From: Gammaproteobacteria bacterium
Lineage (GTDB): Bacteria > Pseudomonadota > Gammaproteobacteria > Ga0077536
Direction: 5' to 3'
Assembly (NCBI GenBank): GCA_016191285.1
Contig: JACPPA010000028.1
Span: 2,501 to 66,500 of the forward strand
DNA: 64,000 nucleotides
A model generated the notes under the pieces. That model saw only the letters and a program-made list of their open reading frames with translations, was not told the origin of the DNA and ran no database searches. The translations under genes were made by a program, and so were the position numbers. How positions within the stretch are numbered: position 1 is the first letter of the stretch; each line of letters starts with the position of its first letter. This document shows, in pieces, positions 38,667 to 48,134 of the stretch.

Positions 38667-40271
38667 GTGACCGCGTCCGGTTTACGCGTTAGGCTCTTAA
38701 CCGTGCCCAACCTCACGCAGTACACCTCTTACGCCGACGCGCAAACGCAGTGTTCGCCCGCCGCGCTGTGGGCATTATTCGATGGCAATCGAAATGAATT
38801 AAATATCGCGCACGAGTGTATTGATCGCCACGCGAGTGCTGAGCAGGCGGCGATCATTTTGATTCACGCGGATGGGCGTGACGAAAAGTTAACGTTTCGC
38901 GAGATCGCGGAGGCCTCGTCGCGATTCGCGCATTGGTTGCAGGCGCGGGGCATTCACGCAAGCGATCGTGTCGCCATCATGCTCGAACCGTCGCGGGTGT
39001 TCTACGCCGCGTTATTTGGCGCGATCAAACTCGGCGCCGTGGCGGTGCCGCTGTTTACGTTGTTCGGTCCGGATGGCGTTCGTGCGCGAGTCGACGATTG
39101 TCAGCCACGCTTGTTGATCACCAACGCTGAGAAGGCGGCGCAGACTGGCGACGTCGCAGGCGTCGACGTGATCGTCGCGGATGCTTCGTTCGAGCGCGAA
39201 CTCGCGCGATTTCCGCGGCAGTTTACGGTCAAGACCACGGCCGACGCGCTGGCCATTTTTCAATATACCTCGGGCACCACGCGTGAACTGCCGGAAGCGG
39301 TGAAGCACACCCAACGATCGATCGTGACGTTAATGGTCGCGGCCCTCTATGGCGCGGGGCTGCGCCCGGGGGATCGTTTTCTCTGTCCGTCGTCGCCGGC
39401 GTGGGGGCATGGCCTTTGGCACGGCACGCTGGCGCCGCTCGCGTTAGGGATCACGACCGGCGCCTATGCGGGCAAGTTTGACGCGGAACGCTTGCTAAAG
39501 GCATTGCACGATCATGCCTTCACCAATCTCGCGGCGGCCGCCACGCATTATCGGATGCTGCGCATCTCCGGCGCCGCGCAGCGGTACCGTTACCATTTAA
39601 CGAAATTATCGTTCACGGGCGAACCGCTCGATACCGAGACGGCACAATTCGTGGTCAATAATTTTGGGATCGAGGCGTGTAGCATGTACGGCACGACGGA
39701 GATTGGTGTCATTCTCGTTAGCTATCCGGGCGCGCCAGATTTCGAGGTAAAACGTGGTGCGCTCGGCAAGCCCATTCCCGGTGCGCGGGTTGAAGTTCAG
39801 GACGCCAGCGGCGCGCCGTGTGCGCCCGGAGTGACCGGCGAATTAAAAGTGTGGCGCCACGCGCAATGGATCCCAACCAAGGACCTCGGCCGCATCGATG
39901 AAGCGGGTTATTTCTATCACGCAGGGCGCGCCGACGATGTCATCATTTCCGCCGGGTGGACCATGAGCGCGGTGGAAATTGAAGACGCCATGATGAAACA
40001 TCCGGACGTGCTGGAAGCCGCGGCGATAGCCGTGCCAGATGCATTACGCGGCCAGGTCGTGAAGGCCTTCGTGGTGGCGCGCGGCGGTAGCGACGCCGGT
40101 TTAGCGAAAGCCATCCAAGATCAGGTCAAAAATCGTCTCAGCCAACACGAATATCCGCGCCACATTGAATTTGTGCGCGAGCTACCGAAAACCCCCGCCG
40201 GCAAGCTCAATCGCAAGCGCCTACGCGAACGCGAAGCGGCGATCCGCGAATCGAGTCTCCCAACACAATGA
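38667..40271 (+). CDS. AMP-dependent acyl-CoA synthetase
   Basis: An ANL-superfamily ligase that activates a carboxylic acid to its CoA thioester. The ATP loop is IFQYTSGTTRELPEAVKHTQ (the usual Gly-Leu-Pro-Lys-Gly is changed to Arg-Glu-Leu-Pro-Glu-Ala), then MYGTTEIG, TKDLGRIDEAGYFYHAGRADD and the catalytic Lys region KTPAGKLNRKRLR. Length is 534 residues from the GTG at 38667. GTG 38703 would also fit and the choice is uncertain. Its stop overlaps the next gene by 4 bp (ATGA), so it starts a five-gene catabolic operon. Confidence 0.88.
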   Translation: MTASGLRVRLLTVPNLTQYTSYADAQTQCSPAALWALFDGNRNELNIAHECIDRHASAEQAAIILIHADGRDEKLTFREIAEASSRFAHWLQARGIHASDRVAIMLEPSRVFYAALFGAIKLGAVAVPLFTLFGPDGVRARVDDCQPRLLITNAEKAAQTGDVAGVDVIVADASFERELARFPRQFTVKTTADALAIFQYTSGTTRELPEAVKHTQRSIVTLMVAALYGAGLRPGDRFLCPSSPAWGHGLWHGTLAPLALGITTGAYAGKFDAERLLKALHDHAFTNLAAAATHYRMLRISGAAQRYRYHLTKLSFTGEPLDTETAQFVVNNFGIEACSMYGTTEIGVILVSYPGAPDFEVKRGALGKPIPGARVEVQDASGAPCAPGVTGELKVWRHAQWIPTKDLGRIDEAGYFYHAGRADDVIISAGWTMSAVEIEDAMMKHPDVLEAAAIAVPDALRGQVVKAFVVARGGSDAGLAKAIQDQVKNRLSQHEYPRHIEFVRELPKTPAGKLNRKRLREREAAIRESSLPTQ

Positions 40272-41407
40272 AACAAGAACGAACATTTCCAAAAATTACC
40301 GAACAAGGATTGGATGAGCTCCGGGCGCGCATCGGCATCAAGATCGCGGCGCAAGCCGAACCCTGGTGTCATGAAGCCACGCGCGACAACATTCGCCACT
40401 ACGCGCATGGCATTGGCGACGACAATCCGCTGTGGTGTGTACCGGAGTACGCCGCGAAGACGCAGCACGGCGGGATTATTGCGCTACCCAGTTTCCTGTT
40501 CGCGACCAGCCGTATTATCTCGGGCTACGTGGGCGGGCTGCCCGGTGTGCATGCGATGTGGTCGGGCGCGGATTGGACCTGGCATAAAACACTGCGGCGC
40601 AACGACACCCTCTCGACCGAAGCCACGTTGAAGGATCTAATCGAACATCAAACGCGCTTCGCGGGGCGCGCCGTGCAGCAGATCTATCATGTCGATTTTT
40701 TCAATCAAACGGGCGACTTGGTAGCGGGCGCTGACAGTTGGTGCTTTCGAACCGAACGCGATCAGGCGCGCGAACAAGGCACCAAATATGCCGCCGAAAA
40801 AATCCGTGATCCGCGGCGCTATACCGAAGATCAGTTGGCCGAAGGTTACGCACTGTATGCCAATGAAGTAATCCGCGGCGCCACTCCCCGCTATTGGGAA
40901 GACGTAACCGAAGGCGAAGCACTACCCACCCTGTTCAAGGGCCCGATGACGGTAACGGGCTTCATCGCTTACGCGCAAGGCTGGGGCGGACTCTACATTC
41001 GCGCGAACAAGCTCGCGTGGAAGCTTGTCGATGCGCATCCGGGACTCGGCATCAAAAATCGCTTCGGGATCCCGGATTGCCCGGAACGCGTGCATTGGGA
41101 AGAGGAGTTTGCGCGCGAAGTGGGCGCGCCTGGCGCCTATGATTACGGTCCCGAACGTTGCTCGTGGCTGACCCACCAAGTGACGAATTGGATGGGTGAT
41201 ACCGGCTTCCTCCACAAAGCACAGTGCAAAATTCGCCGGCATAATCCCGAAGGCGATCTGTTGTTCATCAAGGCCACGGTCACACGCAAGTTCGTCGACG
41301 GTGCGCGGCATTTGGTCGAGATTACGCAGGAAGCGCATAACCAGGATCAGGAGTTGTCCGTGCTGGGCAGCGCCGTGGTCGTTTTACCGACGCGAAAGAC
41401 GGAGTAG
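40268..41407 (+). CDS. MaoC-like double-hotdog dehydratase
   Basis: A 379-residue protein with an N-terminal MaoC/FAS1-like dehydratase domain (WCHEATRDNIRHYAHGIGDDNPLW, then GGIIALPSFLFA) and a second hotdog region from about residue 195. Family members hydrate or dehydrate acyl-CoA intermediates. The sequence IRHYAHGIGDDNPLW carries the hydratase Asp/His-type residues. The ATG overlaps the ligase stop by 4 bp. Coupled to a ligase and a CoA-transferase, it probably acts on a branched or ring-derived acyl-CoA. The substrate is unknown. Confidence 0.85.
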   Translation: MKQERTFPKITEQGLDELRARIGIKIAAQAEPWCHEATRDNIRHYAHGIGDDNPLWCVPEYAAKTQHGGIIALPSFLFATSRIISGYVGGLPGVHAMWSGADWTWHKTLRRNDTLSTEATLKDLIEHQTRFAGRAVQQIYHVDFFNQTGDLVAGADSWCFRTERDQAREQGTKYAAEKIRDPRRYTEDQLAEGYALYANEVIRGATPRYWEDVTEGEALPTLFKGPMTVTGFIAYAQGWGGLYIRANKLAWKLVDAHPGLGIKNRFGIPDCPERVHWEEEFAREVGAPGAYDYGPERCSWLTHQVTNWMGDTGFLHKAQCKIRRHNPEGDLLFIKATVTRKFVDGARHLVEITQEAHNQDQELSVLGSAVVVLPTRKTE

Positions 41408-41415
41408 TCGCGCAC

Positions 41416-42621
41416 ATGGAACATTCGACTTCGACCACGCATCAGGTGCTCGCTGGCGTACGGGTGCTCGACTTCGGGCGCTACATCGCAGGCCCTTACT
41501 GCGCGGCATTACTTGCCGACTTGGGCGCGGATGTGATCCGCATCGAGCGCGTTACCGGTGGTGAAGATCGATCGGTGATGCCCGTTGGCAAGGATGGGGT
41601 TGGCGCGTTGTTTCTGGCGATGAATCGCAACAAGCGCGGCATGACATTGGATCCCGCATCGAGCGCCGGGCGCGAGATCGTGCGCAAGCTCGTCGCGACC
41701 GCGGATGTGGTGATCGCGAATCTACCGCCCGATGTGCTGCGTTCGCTGGCGCTCGACCTCGCTAGTTTGCAAGCGATCAAACCGAACATCATCCTGACCA
41801 CGGTCACGGCCTTTGGCGCGGGTGGACCGTGGAGTCACAAGCACGGCTTTGATGGCGTCGGTCAGGTGATGAGTGGTGCGGCGTATCTCACTGGCACACG
41901 AGAGCAGCCGCTTCGCGCCACCGTGCCGTGGGTGGATTTTGGAACGGCGTTGTACTCGGCCTTTGGGACCTTGGCGGCGCTGCTCGCGCGGACGCAAACC
42001 GGTCGCGGACAAAAGGTTGAAGCGGCGTTATTGCAGACGGCGTTGGCGTTTAACAATGCGCTGTTGCTCGAACAACAAGTCATCGCCACCAATCGCGAGG
42101 CAACCCTGAACCGCGGCTATACGTCGGCGCCCTCGGATATTTATCGCACGCAGGACGGCTGGATCGTGATTGGCACGGTGGGCAATCCCATGTTTGCCCG
42201 CTGGGCAAAGTTAATCGGCGAAGACGCGTGGATTTCCGATCCGCGGTTCAACGACGATGCGGCGCGGGGTACGCACGGCGAGCTGATTTCCGCGCGCATG
42301 ACGCAGTGGACGCTGGCGCGCACCACCACTCAGGCGCTGGCCGAGCTCGAACGCGCGACGATTCCGGCCGCGCCACTGTATTCGCCGCAACAGGCGCTCG
42401 ATGATGCGCACATTCAAGCGACTGGATTTTTGCTCGATACCGACTATCCCGGATTACCCCGCGCGGCGCCGATTGCGCCGCTGCCGGTCAATTTATCGGC
42501 GACACCAGGACAGTTTCAGCATCGCGCGCCAATCTTAGGCGAGCACACCGAAGACATTCTGCGCGAACTGGGCTATGACGCGGCGGCAATTGCCGCCCTA
42601 CGTTTAGCGCACGCGATTTAG
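41416..42621 (+). CDS. class III (CaiB/BaiF) CoA-transferase
   Basis: A family III CoA-transferase of 401 residues that moves CoA between carboxylic acids through a Glu/Asp-CoA anhydride. LAGVRVLDFGRYIAGPYCAALLADLGADVIRIE is the diagnostic opening (quoted in parts: GVRVLDFGRYIAGP, LLADLGADVIRIE). The catalytic Asp is D146 in KHGFDGVGQVMSG, and GRGQKVEAALLQTAL follows. It lies 8 bp after the dehydratase gene, with GGAG at the junction. Together they suggest that an acid enters as CoA ester either by ATP-dependent ligation or by transfer. Confidence 0.92.
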   Translation: MEHSTSTTHQVLAGVRVLDFGRYIAGPYCAALLADLGADVIRIERVTGGEDRSVMPVGKDGVGALFLAMNRNKRGMTLDPASSAGREIVRKLVATADVVIANLPPDVLRSLALDLASLQAIKPNIILTTVTAFGAGGPWSHKHGFDGVGQVMSGAAYLTGTREQPLRATVPWVDFGTALYSAFGTLAALLARTQTGRGQKVEAALLQTALAFNNALLLEQQVIATNREATLNRGYTSAPSDIYRTQDGWIVIGTVGNPMFARWAKLIGEDAWISDPRFNDDAARGTHGELISARMTQWTLARTTTQALAELERATIPAAPLYSPQQALDDAHIQATGFLLDTDYPGLPRAAPIAPLPVNLSATPGQFQHRAPILGEHTEDILRELGYDAAAIAALRLAHAI

Positions 42622-42630
42622 AGGCGCACC

Positions 42631-43104
42631 GTGACTGCGATCAAGTTTGAACTGAACGGCAAACCAATAACCACGGACGCGGATCCGGAAATGCCGCTGC
42701 TGTGGTATTTGCGTGAGCAAGTGGGACTCACCGGCACCAAGTACGGTTGTGGGATCGCGCAATGCGGCGCGTGTACGGTGCATCTCAATGGCGTCGCGAC
42801 GCGATCCTGCATCACGCCGCTCCAAGCGGTCGTAAGCGCCAAGGTCATGACCATCGAGGGCTTGTCGACCGCCGCGGGTAAAGCGACCCAGGCCGCGTGG
42901 CAAACGCTCGACGTCGTGCAATGTGGCTACTGTCAGTCCGGGCAAATCATGTCGGCGGCGGCCTTGCTGGCCAAGAACGCCGCGCCAACCGAAGCGGACA
43001 TTGATGCCGCGATGCATGGGAACCTGTGCCGCTGCGCGACTTATCACCGGATCCGAGCGGCGATCCATCAAGCCGCGACCAACTTAAAAGCAGGGTCGGC
43101 ATGA
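42631..43104 (+). CDS. 2Fe-2S subunit of molybdenum hydroxylase (IorA-like)
   Basis: The small electron-transfer subunit of a xanthine oxidase-family enzyme, 157 residues. The plant-type 2Fe-2S cluster uses C40, C45, C48 and C60 ([12 protein letters not shown]). The second cluster uses C98, C101, C133 and C135 ([11 protein letters not shown] and [11 protein letters not shown]). It most resembles the isoquinoline 1-oxidoreductase alpha subunit. The GTG start has GAGG upstream. Its stop overlaps the large-subunit start by 4 bp. No FAD subunit is present, as in the two-subunit Ior type that passes electrons to a cytochrome. Confidence 0.9.
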   Translation: MTAIKFELNGKPITTDADPEMPLLWYLREQVGLTGTKYGCGIAQCGACTVHLNGVATRSCITPLQAVVSAKVMTIEGLSTAAGKATQAAWQTLDVVQCGYCQSGQIMSAAALLAKNAAPTEADIDAAMHGNLCRCATYHRIRAAIHQAATNLKAGSA

Positions 43105-45245
43105 ACACCCCGCACAACGTCGAATCAGGGATCTCACGCCGCGGTTTTCTGCAAGTCATCACCCTGGGCAGTGCGGGCTTTATGCTCGGGTGGGTCCCTC
43201 GCGACGGACTGAGCGCAGAAGTCTCCACCACAAGCTTCGGACACTTCGTTCGAATTGGCAGTGACAACGCCGTCACGGTGATCATCAAACACCTCGACAA
43301 GGGGCAGGGCGTGACGACAGGCTTGACCACCATTGTCGCCGATGAGCTCGACGCCGATTGGATGCAGATGCGTTGGGAGTTCGCGCCGGCGGACGCCACG
43401 CGTTACAACAATTTGAACTGGGGCCCAGTACAAGGCACCGGCGGCTCGTCGTCGATCGCGAATTCGTGGACCCAATTGCGAGTCGCTGGCGCCGGTGCGC
43501 GCGCGATGTTGGTGAGTGCCGCGAGCAAAGTCTGGCAAGTGCCAGTCGGCGAAATCACTGTCAGCAAGGGCGTGCTTTCTCACGCCGATAAGCGCCATGC
43601 GACGTTGGGAGAACTCGCGATCGCGGCCGCCACTGAAACGCCACCGGACCCACCACGCTTGAAAGAAGCGCGCGAGTTCACCTTCATTGGCAAACGGGTG
43701 CCGCGCATCGATACGCCGGAGAAAACCACCGGTCGCGCGCACTACACGATCGATCTCAGTCGTCCGGGGATGTTGACGGCGGTTGTCGCTCATCCGCCGC
43801 GCTTCGGCGCCAAAGTGGCAAAGTGGGATGCCAGCGCGGCCAAGAAAATCGTCGGCGTAGTCGAGATCATCGAGATCCCGCAAGGGGTGGCGGTGCTCGC
43901 TAAAGATTTTTGGAGTGCCAAGCGCGGTCGCGATGCGCTCAACGTTGAATGGGATGAGCGCGCGGCCGAACATCGCGGCAGCCTGGAACTCTGGCAAGCG
44001 TACAAGGAACTCGCAGCCCACGCTGGAGCGCCTGCACGTCGGGATGGCGATGTCGAAGCGGCATTTGCGCGCGCGGCTAAGGTGGTGGATGCGGCCTACG
44101 AATTTCCTTATCTGGCGCACGCGACGATGGAACCGTTGAACGCGATCTGCGAATTGCGTGCGGATGCCTGCGAGATCTGGAGCGGCGCGCAGTCGCCGAC
44201 CACGGATCAACAGGTGGTGGCCATGATCACCGGCCTTGATCCTTCGCAAGTGATCATTCACACGCAATTTGCCGGCGGTAGTTTCGGACGCCGCGCCGCG
44301 CCGGATTCCGATTACATCGCCGAAGCCGTGCACATTGCGCTAGCCATCAAAGGCCGCGCGCCGGTGAAACTGCAATGGACACGCGAAGATGATATGCGGA
44401 GCGGGCGCTATCGACCGATGGCCTATCACGTATTGCGGGCTGGCTTGGATGCCAACGGCAAACTCATCGCGTGGCACCATCGCATCGTTGCGCAATCGTT
44501 CCTAAAGGGCACGCCGTTCGCGGCCATGGTCAAGAATGGCGTTGATGGCACCGCGGTCGAAGGGGCGCGCAATCTGCCGTATACCGTCGAGAATTGTGCG
44601 GTCGATCTGCAGATGCCCGACGTCGGCGTGCCGACCTTGTGGTGGCGTTCGGTCGGTCATACCTTCAACGGTTTTGCGACCGAAGCGTTCTTCGATGAAG
44701 TGGCGCGAGCCGCGGGTCACGATCCAGTGGTCTGGCGGCGCGAGCTACTCGCCGGTCATCCACGGCATTTGGGCGTACTCGATCTTGCGATCGACAAGGC
44801 GGGCGCCGCGCCAACCGGCAAGGGCCAAGGCCGCGGCGTAGCCGTTCACGAATCCTTTAATAGTTTTGTCGCCGAAGTCGTGGATCTCACGGTTCACGAT
44901 GACGGTTCATTTAAGGTCGATCGCGTGGTGTGCGCGGTCGACTGTGGCATTGCTGTGAATCCCGACATCGTGCGCGCGCAAATGGAGGGTGGAATCGGTA
45001 TGGGCCTGGGCGCCGCGCTGCGCGAGGCCGTGACCTTGAAGGACGGCGTGGTCGAGCAAACCAACTTCAACGCGTATCAGCCTTTGCGTATTGATGAAAT
45101 GCCCCGCGTGGAAGTGCACATTATGCCGTCGACCGTCACGCCGAGCGGCGTTGGCGAACCGGGTGTGCCGCCGATCGCGCCGGCGATCGCGAACGCCTTG
45201 CTCGCGGTAACCGGCAAACCGACTCGACGTTTGCCGTTTACCTAG
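43101..45245 (+). CDS. molybdopterin subunit of molybdenum hydroxylase (IorB-like)
   Basis: The large catalytic subunit, 714 residues from ATG 43101. A twin-arginine signal ([17 protein letters not shown]) implies folded export. The molybdenum-cofactor regions include [56 protein letters not shown] and the active-site Glu in [17 protein letters not shown]. It resembles isoquinoline 1-oxidoreductase beta subunit, which hydroxylates N-heterocycles or aldehydes. Chaperone and cofactor genes (XdhC type) are not adjacent. It ends the operon that begins at the ligase; a REP-like palindrome follows. Confidence 0.9.
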   Translation: MNTPHNVESGISRRGFLQVITLGSAGFMLGWVPRDGLSAEVSTTSFGHFVRIGSDNAVTVIIKHLDKGQGVTTGLTTIVADELDADWMQMRWEFAPADATRYNNLNWGPVQGTGGSSSIANSWTQLRVAGAGARAMLVSAASKVWQVPVGEITVSKGVLSHADKRHATLGELAIAAATETPPDPPRLKEAREFTFIGKRVPRIDTPEKTTGRAHYTIDLSRPGMLTAVVAHPPRFGAKVAKWDASAAKKIVGVVEIIEIPQGVAVLAKDFWSAKRGRDALNVEWDERAAEHRGSLELWQAYKELAAHAGAPARRDGDVEAAFARAAKVVDAAYEFPYLAHATMEPLNAICELRADACEIWSGAQSPTTDQQVVAMITGLDPSQVIIHTQFAGGSFGRRAAPDSDYIAEAVHIALAIKGRAPVKLQWTREDDMRSGRYRPMAYHVLRAGLDANGKLIAWHHRIVAQSFLKGTPFAAMVKNGVDGTAVEGARNLPYTVENCAVDLQMPDVGVPTLWWRSVGHTFNGFATEAFFDEVARAAGHDPVVWRRELLAGHPRHLGVLDLAIDKAGAAPTGKGQGRGVAVHESFNSFVAEVVDLTVHDDGSFKVDRVVCAVDCGIAVNPDIVRAQMEGGIGMGLGAALREAVTLKDGVVEQTNFNAYQPLRIDEMPRVEVHIMPSTVTPSGVGEPGVPPIAPAIANALLAVTGKPTRRLPFT

Positions 45246-45301
45246 TGCGGCGCAGTCGCGCAAAGGACTTTCATACATCGATGCGTTACCACAGTGACTT
45301 C

Positions 45302-45329
45302 TGTGGAAGCCGCTTTAGCGGCTCCCACA
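45302..45329. repeat. REP-like palindrome, copy 3 (short)
   Basis: TGTGGAAGCCGC faces GCGGCTCCCACA around a TTTA centre, giving a compact 28-bp palindrome between two convergent genes, where it may also terminate transcription. It is the same family as the 35942 copy without the spacer. Confidence 0.75.
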
Positions 45330-45346
45330 AGACGCCAGCGGGAGAA

Positions 45347-45868
45347 TTAGCCCCGTTCAAATTGTTCGCCGGGCAGCGAAAATTGCGTATGAGCGCTTTG
45401 CGGTAGCACGGTGTTCTCGACAAATTGTTGAAGCTCGGCGGTAAACCAATGGCGGCGCTCGCGCCAGACTCCAGCCACCGTCGGGATACTGAAGAAATCG
45501 ATCAGTTGAGCTGTTTTCGCGCTAATTACCGAGGGTGAAAGAGTACCGGCGTTCATTTGTACGACCAGCGCTTCGCAATCCCAGAGCCATACCCCCACCA
45601 TCGTGTAGAAGCGCTGTCGCGCGACCGGATCAAGTGCGGCGAAATCGCTAACTCCAGTGCGAAAAATCGCCGCGACTTCGCCGTTATCGGCCAGCAAGCG
45701 CGTGAACTCGGACATGCGATGCAAGACATCGCTAGCTCCGGCTATTTCCAGGGCGCGCGTGTTGTGGCGCAATTGCAAGCCAACGAATAACAACGAAATC
45801 ACGACCGCAGTCGCAGACACGATCTGACTCAAGAAATAGATCTGTTCGAGGGTCAGCCCGGGGAGCAT
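45347..45868 (-). CDS. membrane-anchored protein of unknown function
   Basis: A 173-residue protein with one N-terminal helix (IVSATAVVISLLFVGLQLR) and a helical soluble part. The FVGLQLRHNTRALEIA junction is common to a family of uncharacterised gammaproteobacterial proteins. No catalytic motif is visible. It begins 9 bp downstream of an NTF2-like gene on the same strand, so the two are probably co-transcribed. I cannot assign a function. Confidence 0.7.
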   Translation of the reverse strand: MLPGLTLEQIYFLSQIVSATAVVISLLFVGLQLRHNTRALEIAGASDVLHRMSEFTRLLADNGEVAAIFRTGVSDFAALDPVARQRFYTMVGVWLWDCEALVVQMNAGTLSPSVISAKTAQLIDFFSIPTVAGVWRERRHWFTAELQQFVENTVLPQSAHTQFSLPGEQFERG

Positions 45869-45877
45869 GCGCGAGCG

Positions 45878-46369
45878 CTAATGAATTTTCGCGCGTCGCG
45901 CCCGCGCCGGTTTGGTTTTGGCCGCAGGCGCCGCGCTTGTGGTCGCCGGCTGGTCGAACCGCACGGCGGTGAAGTGCCGGCGCGCGAAACGCCATTCGCC
46001 TTTGACCTTAACGTAGGCGTCCGCGTAGTACCCGGCGCCAATAAAATCCATGTTCTGTTGCACGCTGTGAAGCGCGAGATAGCAACGACCGGTGGCGCGC
46101 TTCGCGTCGCGTAGTTCGATCACATGATTATGGATGAACGGGCGGGGACCGATTTCCAATCCCTTGCGATAAAAGTCGAGGAGCTTGGCGTGACCTTTGG
46201 CGCCGCTTTCCTCGCCTTTGGTCGTGATGACGAATTCCCCTTCTTTGCTGAATAGCTTGATCAAGCCAGCCACATCATTGCGCCAGACGCAGTCGCAATA
46301 ACGCAGCGGTAGGTCGCGAATGGCCTCGCGATCGAGCAGGGCTTGGAGCTGGTCTTTGGCTTTCTTCAT
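45878..46369 (-). CDS. NTF2-like (SnoaL_4-type) protein
   Basis: A 163-residue protein of the NTF2 fold: AIRDLPLRYCDCVWRNDVAGLIKLFSKEGEF is the family pattern of helices followed by a strand (parts: LPLRYCDCVWRND, LIKLFSKEGEF), then FIHNHVIELRDAKRATGRCY and the conserved EWRFARRHFTAVRF end. Relatives act as dehydratases or isomerases on steroid- or aromatic-like substrates. A basic, low-complexity tail (AKTKPARARRAKIH) is unusual. Context gives no substrate. Confidence 0.78.
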   Translation of the reverse strand: MKKAKDQLQALLDREAIRDLPLRYCDCVWRNDVAGLIKLFSKEGEFVITTKGEESGAKGHAKLLDFYRKGLEIGPRPFIHNHVIELRDAKRATGRCYLALHSVQQNMDFIGAGYYADAYVKVKGEWRFARRHFTAVRFDQPATTSAAPAAKTKPARARRAKIH

Positions 46370-46462
46370 CGATCCCCCGGAGCGTTCGGTTGGTTTTTGA
46401 CAGAGGTGATTGCAGGGTAGGGAATTCGCCTAGTTCACGCAATCCGCTACACTTCCTGTCCC

Positions 46463-46654
46463 GTGGCTAAATCGATCAACATTTATCTCGTTCGCCATGG
46501 CGAAGCCGCCGCGCGCTGGCATGAAGCGAGTGTTATCGCGTGGCGCGTGGTGTGCCTTGAGCCGGATTTTTGTTCAGTCACCTGGCTGCAAGGCACGGAC
46601 GGCGGCGTTCAGTTGCGAGCGCTTGGCGCGACACGCGAGACGTTGGTGTTATGA
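46463..46654 (+). pseudogene. histidine phosphatase N-terminal remnant
   Basis: The opening INIYLVRHGEAAARWHE is the catalytic start of a phosphoglycerate mutase-like histidine phosphatase (RHG motif with the phospho-accepting His), after which similarity is lost and the frame ends at 63 codons. The C-terminal catalytic His is missing, so it should be inactive. Its stop overlaps the next ATG by 4 bp, so even as a remnant it could be translated and couple to the tyrosine phosphatase. Whether this is selected or accidental is unclear. Confidence 0.6.
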
Positions 46655-47427
46655 CGCAACTGGATCAGGCAACCCTGCTTAACGCGCATGCCCATCGGCA
46701 CGTGCACCTCGAAGGCGCGCGCAATGTACGCGACCTCGGTGGGTTGCCGGTGAGTGGCGGTGGGCGGACGCGGACCGGAGTAATTTATCGCGCGGACACG
46801 CTAGCCAGCCTGACGGATGCCGGCGTCGCCAGCTTGCATTCACTGGGTCTTAAAACGGTGATCGATCTGCGTACGGCGGATGAACGCGCGCGTGCGCCCG
46901 ATCGTCTGCCGGCGACCCGCCTGACGGTGCATTCGCTGGGTTTTATGCCATCGGGAAACGGCGAGTTGTTGGCCGGCATCAATAACGGCACCTATGACCC
47001 GGCGCGCGCGCGAACGAGCATGCTCCGACAGTACCGCAATTTGGCGCTCGATCATCTCGCCGAATTACGCCAACTGTTTGCCATCCTGCTCGACGGCGAC
47101 CAATTGCCCGTGCTGTTTCATTGCGCGAGCGGCAAGGACCGGACTGGTATCGCCGCCGCCCTGACGCTGCTGGCGGTCGAGGTCCCGCCGGACCTCATTG
47201 TCGAGGACTACACTGTCTCGAACTATCAACGGCGGGCGGTCGATTTGTTTGGACCCGGCGCGGCATCGGCCGTGATCGAGCCAGTCATGGCGGCCGATCC
47301 CGATTATCTGCGTAGCGCGTTTGCGGCCATGCAGGAGCGCTATGGATCGATGGATGCCTATCTTCTGCATGGTCTCGAACTCGACGGCGCGGCGCGTGAC
47401 CGGCTGAAGACGCTGCTCGTCGATTAA
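46651..47427 (+). CDS. tyrosine/serine protein phosphatase (IphP-like)
   Basis: A 258-residue dual-specificity phosphatase of the IphP / Y_phosphatase3 type. The P-loop is C158-A-S-G-K-D-R164-T-G (HCASGKDRTG), with the general-acid region upstream. NVRDLGGLPVSGGGRTRTGVIYRAD is the diagnostic N-terminal block (parts: NVRDLGGLP, RTRTGVIYRAD). The start ATG overlaps the stop of the preceding phosphatase remnant. Members can dephosphorylate phosphotyrosine or phosphoinositides. No kinase partner is adjacent. Confidence 0.9.
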   Translation: MTQLDQATLLNAHAHRHVHLEGARNVRDLGGLPVSGGGRTRTGVIYRADTLASLTDAGVASLHSLGLKTVIDLRTADERARAPDRLPATRLTVHSLGFMPSGNGELLAGINNGTYDPARARTSMLRQYRNLALDHLAELRQLFAILLDGDQLPVLFHCASGKDRTGIAAALTLLAVEVPPDLIVEDYTVSNYQRRAVDLFGPGAASAVIEPVMAADPDYLRSAFAAMQERYGSMDAYLLHGLELDGAARDRLKTLLVD

Positions 47428-47478
47428 CGTCAGAATCATTCAGGTTCAGTTAAAAGAGCCTCCCTTAGTCTGCACCCA

Positions 47479-47571
47479 CCAGCCGGCGCTTGGCCTGTTC
47501 CGACCCCTCCCCGGACCGAACCAATTTGCGTGGTGAGCTTCGAGCTCACGCGTTGGCCAACCGCCGGCTGG
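47479..47571. other. 93-nt nested inverted repeat upstream of a TPR gene
   Basis: CCAGCCGGCGCTTGGCC (47479-47495) pairs with 47555-47571 at 16 of 17 positions. Inside it is a perfect 7-bp hairpin, GTGAGCT-TCG-AGCTCAC (47533-47549). It does not fold as a tRNA. It may be a transcribed structured leader, a terminator of the phosphatase gene, or a repeat. Confidence 0.45.
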
Positions 47572-47620
47572 CCATAAATTAAAACGCGTCAGATCGCTCG
47601 GAATTTTGTCGCTATCCGTC

Positions 47621-48055
47621 ATGCGCGCACTATCGCTAGCTTTTCTACTCGTCTTAAGCGCGGTCGCGACCGCCGCTGATCCTACTGCTGCGTTTACCGA
47701 CGGTATGCGGGCTTATGAACATCAGGATTACGCGGCGGCCGCGGATGCGTTTCAACAGGCCGCTACCGCCGCGCCGACCAATGACGAGTACCTGCACTGG
47801 CTGGGCAAGGCGTATGGCCGCCAGGCAGAACAAGCGGGTTGGTTCGAAGCTGCGCATCTCGCGACGCTCACCCGCGAAGCCTTTGAACGCGCGGTCAGTT
47901 TGAATCCGAACAACACATCAGCGCTTGCTGATCTGGCCGACTATTACGCCGCCGCGCCCGCCTTCCTGGGCGGCGACGAAGAGAAAGCGCGGCGCCTGCG
48001 CGAACGCCTCAAACGCCTCACCGGCAATAACGCTGCCGCATCTACTTCCGGTTAA
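47621..48055 (+). CDS. exported TPR-repeat protein
   Basis: A 144-residue protein with a clean signal peptide ([17 protein letters not shown], then AD) and two or three tetratricopeptide-like helices ([20 protein letters not shown], and [20 protein letters not shown]). Such periplasmic proteins bind partner proteins. The ATG at 47621 is preferred over TTG 47606. It is short, and no binding partner gene is next to it. ttcA starts 79 bp later. Confidence 0.8.
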   Translation: MRALSLAFLLVLSAVATAADPTAAFTDGMRAYEHQDYAAAADAFQQAATAAPTNDEYLHWLGKAYGRQAEQAGWFEAAHLATLTREAFERAVSLNPNNTSALADLADYYAAAPAFLGGDEEKARRLRERLKRLTGNNAAASTSG

Positions 48056-48134
48056 CCGACCCGCGGGGCTTTATCCGCCGTGGCGGCTCCTGTACCTTAC
48101 CGGCTACGCTCGCCCCCGGGCCTGTTGTCAATCG

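Noticed and set aside
43134-44333. Long minus-strand frame opposite the molybdenum hydroxylase
   Set aside because: It is the complement of a strongly conserved catalytic gene in high-GC sequence; frames of this length appear by chance there.
47479-47571. A tRNA or tmRNA
   Set aside because: No T-loop consensus, acceptor CCA or anticodon arm can be placed.
47925-48134. Upstream extension of TtcA
   Set aside because: It reads across the TPR gene, shows no TtcA similarity, and ATG 48135 gives a normal-length protein.
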